In this document: positions 5,815-11,318 of the stretch, one piece after another
Layout of the letters: every line of letters begins with the position of its first letter
Position numbering within the stretch: position 1 is the stretch's first letter
DNA from: an uncultured Bacteroidales bacterium
GTDB taxonomy: Bacteria > Bacteroidota > Bacteroidia > Bacteroidales > P3
Assembly: GCA_937906975.1 (NCBI GenBank)
Contig: CALCUN010000169.1
Coordinates: 1-11,318, forward strand
DNA: 11,318 nt
Direction of reading: 5' to 3'
Program-made: the position numbers and the translations under genes
Notes under the pieces: model-generated
Database searches by the model: none
The model's input: the letters and a program-made list of their open reading frames with translations, nothing else
Told to the model about the DNA's origin: nothing

Positions 5815-8019
5815 ATGCAAAGAGAAATAAATTCGGCACTAAAAAATTTGTTCGGATTTGATAAATTTAAAGGAAATCAACAACAAATTATAGAAAAATT
5901 GTTGGAGGGTAATGATGTTTTTGTCATTAAACCAACAGGTGGTGGAAAGAGTTTGTGTTATCAACTTCCAGCCTTGATTTCTGATGGTACAGCAATAGTG
6001 ATTTCACCTCTGATTTCTTTAATGAAAAATCAAGTGGATTTTCTTAAAGGCATGATAATGGATCCCGCTGTTGCTCATTTTCTCAATTCAACTTTAAATA
6101 AGCAAGAAATTTTACAGGTAAAAAATGATTTGCTTTCGGGTAAGACAAAATTGTTGTATGTAGCACCTGAGTCTTTAACCAAACAAGAAAATATAGATCT
6201 ATTAAAGAGTATAAAAATTAGCTTTTATGCAATAGACGAAGCGCATTGTATTAGTGAATGGGGGCATGATTTTCGTCCAGAGTATAGAAGAATACGTCCA
6301 ATCATTGATGCGATAGATGCGAATGTGCCATTGATTGCATTAACCGCGACAGCCACTCCAAAGGTTCAGCAAGATATTTTGAAAACTTTGGAAATGAACG
6401 ATGCAAAAGTTTTCATTAGTAGTTTTAATAGAACAAATCTCTATTATGAAATAAGGCTAAAACCAAAAGATGAAAAACTTCTAAACAAAGAAATCATAAA
6501 ATTTATTAATCAAAACCGAGGTAAGAGTGGTATTATATACTGTTTGAGCAGGAAAAAGGTAGAAGAATTAACAGAAACCTTGGTAATAAATGGTATAAAG
6601 GCACTTCCTTATCATGCTGGTTTGGATTCTTCTGTTAGAGCAGCTAATCAGGATATGTTTATTAAGGAAGATATTGATGTTATCGTAGCAACGATAGCAT
6701 TTGGTATGGGAATTGATAAGCCTGATGTAAGATATGTTATTCACTACGATATGCCGAAAAGTTTAGAGGGCTATTATCAAGAGACAGGACGTGCTGGAAG
6801 AGACGAAGGTGAGGGACAATGTATTGCCTTTTACTCTGAGAGAGATATGGAAAAGTTAGAAAAATTTCTAAACGACAAACCTGTTTCTGAAAGAGAGATA
6901 ACACAACAATTAATAGATGAAACAATTTCTTATGCTGAGACTTCGCAATGTAGAAGAAAGCTATTGTTAAAATATTTTGGAGAAGACTACACACAAGACA
7001 ACTGCGGAAATTGCGATAACTGCTTGCACCCAAAACCACAAGTAGAAGCCTCAGAAGAAATAGTGGATTTTTTAGAAGTAGTTGAACAAACAAAACAACA
7101 ATACAAGTCAAATTATTTGATAGATGTTGTAATGGGAGAATTAACTCCGAATGTAAAAACCAACAGACACCATAAAATAGAATGTTTTGGCATAGGAAAA
7201 GATAAGCCTATAACATTTTGGAAAGCGGTTTCAAAGACATGTGTAATTAATAACTTTTTAAGAAAAGATATTGAGCGATATGGAGAATTGAAACTAACGC
7301 AATTAGGACTCGATTACAAAGAAAAACCATATCCAATAAAGATTGCATGTGATAGAAACTTTACAGAAGATGAAACTGAGTTTACAGAAGAATTTGTTCC
7401 TATATCTTCTGCAGAATCGACCACCGATCCAGAATTATATAACTTGCTAAAGAGCATCAGAAAAAAGATAGCAGAAAAAGAAAAACTACCACCATACGTA
7501 ATTTTTGAAGACAGGTCTTTGATAGATATGTGTATTCAATACCCTATTAAGGAAGAAGAATTAAAAAACATAATAGGAGTAGGAGCATCTAAGGCAAAAA
7601 AATACGGAGATGAGTTTCTTGAAGCCATAAAGACGTATGTAGAAGCAAAAGACATAACAAGACCACAAGATTTAGTTATAAAATCACTAATAAATAAGTC
7701 TTCAGGATTAAAATACTTTATAATACGTAGCATAGACAAAAAACTACCATTAGAAGATATAGCAATATCAAAAAATATGGAAGTAGATGAATTGCTAACA
7801 GAAATAGAAAGTATTGTATCTTCGGGAACAAAAATAGATTTAAGCTATTGCATAGATGAATATATAGACCAATATCATCAAGACGAAATAAGCGAAGTAT
7901 TAAGAGAGATGGAAACAGATGATATTGATGAGGTGCTTGAAGAATTAGGCGAAGACGAATACACAAGAGAAGAAGTAAGGCTAATGAGAATACAATTCCT
8001 ATCAAAATACGGACATTAA
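5815..8019 (+). CDS. recQ: ATP-dependent DNA helicase RecQ
   Basis: RecQ is a 3'-5' DNA helicase of recombination and fork repair. From the ATG at 5815 the protein has 734 residues. It shows the motif 0 Gln22 after 'FGFDKFKGNQ', Walker A 'TGGGKS' (41-46), DEAH (141-144) within 'YAIDEAHCISEWGHDFRPEY', 'LTATATPKVQ', and the arginine-finger motif 'YYQETGRAGRDEGEGQC'. The RecQ zinc site is intact with Cys379, Cys397, Cys400 and Cys403. A winged-helix region follows, then an HRDC domain around 545-615 ('LPPYVIFEDRSLIDM', 'IIGVGASKAKKYG') and an acidic helical tail of about 120 residues. Length is close to the Bacteroides RecQ of about 725 residues that I remember. The frame extends up to a TTG at 5773 and another ATG at 5791; I chose 5815 because it follows an A-rich tract and gives an N-terminus of family length. 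The aroB start lies 1 bp after the stop. Confidence 0.95.
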   Translation: MQREINSALKNLFGFDKFKGNQQQIIEKLLEGNDVFVIKPTGGGKSLCYQLPALISDGTAIVISPLISLMKNQVDFLKGMIMDPAVAHFLNSTLNKQEILQVKNDLLSGKTKLLYVAPESLTKQENIDLLKSIKISFYAIDEAHCISEWGHDFRPEYRRIRPIIDAIDANVPLIALTATATPKVQQDILKTLEMNDAKVFISSFNRTNLYYEIRLKPKDEKLLNKEIIKFINQNRGKSGIIYCLSRKKVEELTETLVINGIKALPYHAGLDSSVRAANQDMFIKEDIDVIVATIAFGMGIDKPDVRYVIHYDMPKSLEGYYQETGRAGRDEGEGQCIAFYSERDMEKLEKFLNDKPVSEREITQQLIDETISYAETSQCRRKLLLKYFGEDYTQDNCGNCDNCLHPKPQVEASEEIVDFLEVVEQTKQQYKSNYLIDVVMGELTPNVKTNRHHKIECFGIGKDKPITFWKAVSKTCVINNFLRKDIERYGELKLTQLGLDYKEKPYPIKIACDRNFTEDETEFTEEFVPISSAESTTDPELYNLLKSIRKKIAEKEKLPPYVIFEDRSLIDMCIQYPIKEEELKNIIGVGASKAKKYGDEFLEAIKTYVEAKDITRPQDLVIKSLINKSSGLKYFIIRSIDKKLPLEDIAISKNMEVDELLTEIESIVSSGTKIDLSYCIDEYIDQYHQDEISEVLREMETDDIDEVLEELGEDEYTREEVRLMRIQFLSKYGH

Positions 8020-8020
8020 A

Positions 8021-9022
8021 ATGGAAAAAATCATAAACTTTGAGGGATTAAACAGAGCTTTAAGAAGAAAAAAACAAGCAGAAAAAATAATAATCCTTGA
8101 CTCTAACACCTATGATCATTGTCTTGCAACACTAATTGGCGAGGTTGAAAGTCTATGTGATGCACAAATAATAGAAATAGAGCCAGGAGAAGAAAACAAA
8201 ACATTAGAAACCTATACCACCGTTATACAAACCCTCATAGAACAAGGCTCCGATAAAAACGCTCAATTGATTGCCTTAGGCGGAGGCATGATAACAGATT
8301 TAGTATCTTTTGTTGGAGCAACCTATAAACGAGGAATTGACACCTATCTTGTACCTACCACACTTCTTGCAATGATTGACGCTACCATTGGCGGAAAATG
8401 TGCAATCAATTTTGGAGAAGTAAAAAATCAAATAGGCACTTTCGTTAAAAAAGCTACCATTTGCGTAGAGCCAAGTCTTTTAGAAACACTTTCGGAGCGT
8501 CAAATCCTAAACGGAGTAGCCGAAATGCTAAAAATAGCCCTTGTTTCCGATGCAGAATTATTTGAAAAAATGATAAAATTCACTCCACAAGAAATAGGAA
8601 ACAACCAAGAATTTATAAATAAATCCATAAGTCTTAAACAAGAAATCGTAAAAAAAGATCCCTTTGACAAGAATTACCGACACATACTTAACTTTGGGCA
8701 TACAATAGGCCACGCCTTAGAAAGTATTGCAATGAAAAAAGGAGAAGACCTCTTGCATGGCCAAGCCGTTGCAAGCGGAATATATTACACACTCTCACTT
8801 TGCGAAAATCTATCCAAAGAAACAATTGCCAAAATCAAAGATTATATCAAACAATACTACACAATCCAAAAAGTAAACGACACTTTGGAGCTATTTAACT
8901 ATATGAATAGCGACAAGAAAACAATTAATAATGAATATAAGTTTGTATTGTTAAATTCAATAGGTGAAGCAACTATTTCAAATCAAGTAACAAGACAACA
9001 AATAGAATCAATAATTAAATAA
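8021..9022 (+). CDS. aroB: 3-Dehydroquinate synthase
   Basis: AroB converts DAHP (3-deoxy-D-arabino-heptulosonate 7-phosphate) to 3-dehydroquinate, the second step of the shikimate pathway, in the cytoplasm with NAD+ and a divalent metal. The 333 residues contain the NAD-binding Gly-rich segment 'ALGGGMITDLVSFVGATYKR' (Gly87-89, Asp93), 'VPTTLLAMIDATIGGK', 'NGVAEMLKIAL', 'RHILNFGHTIGHALE' and 'LLHGQAVASGI'. The likely metal ligands are Glu168, His227 and His246. The protein is slightly shorter than the usual ~350-360 residues, mostly at the N-terminus, but all active-site motifs are present. The ATG lies 1 bp after the recQ stop, which indicates co-transcription and probably coupled translation. 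Nothing ties it functionally to recQ. Confidence 0.96.
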   Translation: MEKIINFEGLNRALRRKKQAEKIIILDSNTYDHCLATLIGEVESLCDAQIIEIEPGEENKTLETYTTVIQTLIEQGSDKNAQLIALGGGMITDLVSFVGATYKRGIDTYLVPTTLLAMIDATIGGKCAINFGEVKNQIGTFVKKATICVEPSLLETLSERQILNGVAEMLKIALVSDAELFEKMIKFTPQEIGNNQEFINKSISLKQEIVKKDPFDKNYRHILNFGHTIGHALESIAMKKGEDLLHGQAVASGIYYTLSLCENLSKETIAKIKDYIKQYYTIQKVNDTLELFNYMNSDKKTINNEYKFVLLNSIGEATISNQVTRQQIESIIK

Positions 9023-9030
9023 CAAAGAGT

Positions 9031-9984
9031 ATGAAAAAAGTATTATTAGTTTTAGCAGTAATCTTTATGTGCTTTACATCAAAAGCACAACAATTCACAA
9101 ATTCAAGTTTTGAAACATGGGCAGCTAATATGCCACAAGGTTGGAGTTCATTAGGATTTATGGGAATGAATCTTTGTGAAGTCTCAAAATCTACCGATGC
9201 CAACACAGGAGACTATGCAGTTAAAGTAGCGCCTAAAATGTTGCCTTCGTCAATTGCAACAATGATGCAAGTAGAATCCTTTGCTATACCGGGATTCCTT
9301 ACAAATGGTACAATAAACTTTGAACTTCTATTGGAATTATTAGCTCAAAGCGATACTACTATGGGTGAAATGGATTATATGAATCTATTAACAAATCTTA
9401 TAACAGGAGGATTACAAATAGAAGAAAGTAATCAACCAAGTACAATAAATGGTTATTACAAATTTAATTATCAAGAAGAAACCGAAACTGCATACGACTA
9501 TTTTGAAATGACAGCATTACTATTCGGAGAAGTAGAAGGAATAAGAACAATAGTAGGATTAGGAGCTTTTTACAGCGATGACGTATTTGCAAAGACAGAA
9601 GGCTATCAACAATTTGAAATGCCGATATATTATGTCTCTCAACAACCAGCAAATGAAGTAATATATCTTGCAATAGTTGGTTGTGAAGAAACCAGAACAG
9701 CAAACTTCCCTGAATTATACTTAGATGATATAATGATAAACTATGAATCTTCATTAGAAGATGTTGCAAATACACAAGAAATATCAGTATATCCAAACCC
9801 ATCAAATGGAAAACTTCGTATTAATTGCGAAAACAACTCTCATATACAAATAGTAAATCCATTAGGACAAGTAGTAAAGGAAATAAACAACTACACTCCA
9901 AATTCTGTTATAGAAATAGAACAATCTGGAATTTATTTCGTAAAAGTGGGCGGAAGAAAAGCAACAAAATTGATTGTTAAATAA
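9031..9984 (+). CDS. T9SS type A sorting-domain protein, secreted, unknown function
   Basis: The 317 residues start with a signal peptide (MKKVLLVLAVIFMCFTSKAQ). The passenger opens with 'FTNSSFETWAANMPQGWSSL', a pattern (Phe-Glu-x-Trp ... Pro-x-Gly-Trp) seen at the start of beta-sandwich domains of Bacteroidota surface proteins that may bind carbohydrate, such as PCMD-type domains; this likeness is weak. Later segments such as 'FYSDDVFAKTEGYQQFEMPI' and 'YLDDIMINYE' (230s) fit a jelly-roll fold ending in a Leu-Asp-Asp motif. The last 67 residues (251-317) are a T9SS type A domain: 'ISVYPNPSNGKLRI', 'HIQIVNPLGQVVKEI', 'SGIYFVKVGGRKATKLIVK'. This predicts export by T9SS and cleavage of the domain at the surface. 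The ATG is 8 bp after aroB, and the stop overlaps the lptE start in TAATG. Confidence 0.88.
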   Translation: MKKVLLVLAVIFMCFTSKAQQFTNSSFETWAANMPQGWSSLGFMGMNLCEVSKSTDANTGDYAVKVAPKMLPSSIATMMQVESFAIPGFLTNGTINFELLLELLAQSDTTMGEMDYMNLLTNLITGGLQIEESNQPSTINGYYKFNYQEETETAYDYFEMTALLFGEVEGIRTIVGLGAFYSDDVFAKTEGYQQFEMPIYYVSQQPANEVIYLAIVGCEETRTANFPELYLDDIMINYESSLEDVANTQEISVYPNPSNGKLRINCENNSHIQIVNPLGQVVKEINNYTPNSVIEIEQSGIYFVKVGGRKATKLIVK

Positions 9985-10490
9985 TGAAATTTTACAAAGC
10001 AATAATATTGTTAGGTTTGATAGGCACTCTTGTAAGTTGTGTAGGAGGTTATTCCTTTACAGGAGCGTCTATCTCACCTGATGTTCATACATATCAAGTT
10101 GAACCATTTGCCAATCGTGCAAGCATAGTACAAGCAACTCTTGCATCAGACTTGACCAACGATTTGGTAAGTAAAATTAACTCATCAACCAATTTATTAC
10201 AAGTACATTCTAATGCAGACCTTGTATTCAAAGGTACAATAACAGGATATAGCATAACGCCAACCTCAATAGGAGCAAATGATAGAGCTGCTAAAAACCG
10301 TTTGACTATAACAATAAGAATCACATTTGAAAACACAAAAAATCCTAAAGAGAATTATCAAACACAATTCAGTAGATTTAGGGACTATGATAGCAATTTC
10401 TCACTTTCAGAAGTTGAAGAAAGTTTAATAAATGAAATAAGCGAAGAATTAGTAGAAGACATATTCAACAAATCATTTGTAAATTGGTAA
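9984..10490 (+). CDS. lptE: LptE-family LPS-assembly lipoprotein
   Basis: LptE plugs the LptD barrel and helps insert lipopolysaccharide into the outer membrane. The 168-residue product has a lipoprotein signal with lipobox Leu-Val-Ser-Cys, lipidated Cys19. It then follows the Bacteroidota LptE pattern I remember: 'YSFTGASISPDVHTYQVEPF', 'NRASIVQATLASDLTNDL', 'GTITGYSITPTSIGANDRAA', 'NRLTITIRITFENTKN' and the ending 'EISEELVEDIFNKSFVNW'. Length is typical. The ATG overlaps the stop of the T9SS type A gene by one base (TAATG), a strong sign of translational coupling. The role connects with kdsD in the divergent block, as both serve LPS. Confidence 0.93.
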   Translation: MKFYKAIILLGLIGTLVSCVGGYSFTGASISPDVHTYQVEPFANRASIVQATLASDLTNDLVSKINSSTNLLQVHSNADLVFKGTITGYSITPTSIGANDRAAKNRLTITIRITFENTKNPKENYQTQFSRFRDYDSNFSLSEVEESLINEISEELVEDIFNKSFVNW

Positions 10491-10497
10491 CAAACAA

Positions 10498-11318
10498 ATG
10501 CAACATCAAAAGACCATAAATATCATTGGTTGGATAATAGCAGCAATCAGCACATTACTTTACACCTTTACTCTCTATCCTACTATATCTTTTTGGGACG
10601 GAGCAGAGTTTGTTGCAACCTCTTCTACACTTCAAATACCTCATCCACCAGGAGCACCTTTCTATCAATTATTAGGAGCAATTTTTTCAGCCTTTGGATT
10701 AATTGATACAGCCTATGTAGCAAAAGGCATAGGATTTCTTTCTGCCTTAAGTGGAGGATTAAGCGTTATGATGTTGTATCATATATTGGATTATACTTAT
10801 AATCAATGCATATATGATTCAATATTTTTTTATCAATTTATTAGCTTTGCTTATTATATACATCATAAATTCTCTGCCTTTAGTTATTTGTCGCTCTTTT
10901 TCTGCCGTACCTCTTATTATTTTTATCATATACAAATTAAAAATAATGATAGAGATGCTTTTATAGAACAAGAATTAATTGATAATTTTATGCCAGGTCC
11001 GTTTACTATAATTTTAAAAAAGAAAAATATTATTTCAGATAATTGTAAAAAAAGATTTTGTTGGAAAAATTATTGGGATAATGAAATAAATGAAATATTT
11101 GAAGAATTTAAAAAACAATATAGATCTGAAGAAGAAGCATGGTTTTGTTTATTACATGATATAGAACCTTATAAATGTGAAGTTTGTGGAAATTTAGCAA
11201 AATTTAATGGTACAATTAAATCTAAAATATTAGGTTATAATACAACTTGCGAAAATTGTACTCCAAATTTAGCACCAAATAAATTAAAAATTTATCATAA
11301 TTCTATTTCTAAAAGAAC
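10498..11318 (+). CDS. DUF2723 membrane protein N-terminus running in frame into unrelated sequence (3' partial, probably chimeric)
   Basis: The ATG lies 7 bp after lptE. The first ~100 residues fit DUF2723, large membrane proteins related to GT-C glycosyltransferases: a TM segment 'IIGWIIAAISTLLYTFTLYP', then 'SFWDGAEFVATSSTLQIPHP' and 'PGAPFYQLLGAIFSAFGLID' (usual form FWDCGEF...HPPGAP), then a second hydrophobic segment 'FLSALSGGLSVMMLYHIL'. The acidic Asp and Glu of the FWD-x-x-E motif are kept. DUF2723 proteins are many times longer with repeated TM helices. Here, after about residue 100 (near 10800), the TM pattern stops and the translation becomes polar and Cys-, Lys- and Asn-rich, while G+C drops. 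The frame stays open to the window end, so the stop is not seen. I believe only 10498 to about 10800 is the true gene. Confidence 0.6.
   Translation, partial: MQHQKTINIIGWIIAAISTLLYTFTLYPTISFWDGAEFVATSSTLQIPHPPGAPFYQLLGAIFSAFGLIDTAYVAKGIGFLSALSGGLSVMMLYHILDYTYNQCIYDSIFFYQFISFAYYIHHKFSAFSYLSLFFCRTSYYFYHIQIKNNDRDAFIEQELIDNFMPGPFTIILKKKNIISDNCKKRFCWKNYWDNEINEIFEEFKKQYRSEEEAWFCLLHDIEPYKCEVCGNLAKFNGTIKSKILGYNTTCENCTPNLAPNKLKIYHNSISKR
10800..11318. other. Low-G+C mosaic tail, likely assembly chimera or foreign insertion
   Basis: Hand counting gives about 22% G+C for 11041-11318 against about 37% for 10501-10620. Three pieces can be told apart. At 10819-10929 the minus strand reads more like protein than the plus strand. 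At about 10940-11040 the plus strand resembles a Sua5/YrdC core ('ELIDNFMPGPFTIILKKK'). From about 11045 the plus strand encodes an acidic, lysine-rich segment with two Cys-x2-Cys pairs. None continues the DUF2723 protein. The block sizes and mixed orientation resemble misjoined short reads at a contig end; a real insertion cannot be excluded. Confidence 0.55.
10819..10929 (-). CDS. Possible short reading frame or gene fragment, 36 residues
   Basis: On the minus strand an ATG at 10929-10927 opens a 36-codon frame ending in TGA at 10821-10819. The product is basic and well balanced (it contains 'RGTAEKERQITKGREFMMYI' and ends Lys-Lys-Tyr). The plus-strand translation of the same bases is an odd Phe/Tyr/His/Ser-rich string, as expected from the antisense of a coding region. 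I do not recognise the family. It may be the 3' end of a gene cut by a misjoin rather than a complete small gene. Confidence 0.2.
   Translation of the reverse strand: MIKIIRGTAEKERQITKGREFMMYIISKANKLIKKY

Noticed and set aside
6940..8019. A horizontally acquired or swapped C-terminal half of RecQ, suggested by the change in codon style around 6900-7000.
   Set aside because: The zinc site, HRDC domain and tail follow the normal Bacteroidota RecQ layout, and the same compositional drift continues in aroB and appears in the other arm, so it is not specific to this gene.
8938..8945. TAAGTTTG inside the end of aroB, matching the Bacteroidetes -7 consensus, about 85 bp before the T9SS type A gene.
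   Set aside because: No TTG lies about 20 bp upstream, and the 8-base pattern is expected by chance in such AT-rich coding sequence.
10814..10970. A plus-strand frame from ATG 10814 giving a hydrophobic, membrane-like peptide ('YFFINLLALLIIYIINSLPL' and onward) in a different frame from the DUF2723 gene.
   Set aside because: It is short, overlaps the better minus-strand frame, and the hydrophobic look is common in T-rich DNA. I could not relate it to DUF2723 or Sua5 with confidence.

Overview
The window reads as chromosomal DNA from a member of the Bacteroidota. The evidence is two C-terminal sorting domains of the type IX secretion system (T9SS; one type B, one type A), a DUF5686-type outer-membrane barrel, a Bacteroidota-style LptE lipoprotein, the start of a DUF2723 membrane protein, and a promoter matching the Bacteroidetes TTG / TAnnTTTG pattern. 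No gene has a clear Shine-Dalgarno sequence. Spot counts by hand put the main region at roughly one third G+C or slightly more. All identifications come from reading motifs and remembered family sequences; no database search was run.

Layout. (1) 1-1088 (+) is the 3' part of a large secreted, adhesin-like protein ending in a T9SS type B domain. It is followed by a strong hairpin terminator whose 5' arm lies in a 21-bp tandem repeat. (2) 1338-5659 (-) is a compact block, in transcription order: kdsD (arabinose-5-phosphate isomerase), era (ribosome-assembly GTPase), an HI0933/BaiN-type flavoprotein and a short DUF5686-type barrel protein. Gaps are 20 and 11 bp, and era overlaps the flavoprotein by 17 bp. 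(3) 5660-5814 is a divergent promoter region. (4) 5815-10490 (+) is a second compact block: recQ, aroB, a T9SS type A cargo protein and lptE, with gaps of 1 bp, 8 bp and a 1-bp overlap. (5) From 10498 (+) a DUF2723 membrane protein begins and stays in frame to the window edge, but only about the first 100 codons look like DUF2723.

Together the genes cover housekeeping and envelope functions: KdsD supplies the precursor of Kdo for lipopolysaccharide (LPS), LptE helps place LPS in the outer membrane, and the T9SS cargo proteins and barrel belong to the same envelope. Era, RecQ and AroB serve ribosome assembly, DNA repair and aromatic amino acid synthesis.

The most unusual part is the last ~500 bp (about 10800-11318). 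G+C falls to about 22% by hand count over the last 278 bp. The translation moves from DUF2723 through a stretch that looks more coding on the opposite strand, then a short piece resembling Sua5/YrdC, then a cysteine-pair protein reminiscent of phage zinc-binding proteins. Pieces of roughly 100 bp in mixed orientation suggest an assembly chimera; a real rearrangement or insertion is the alternative. I found no CRISPR array, tRNA, rRNA, complete insertion sequence or recognisable defence system.
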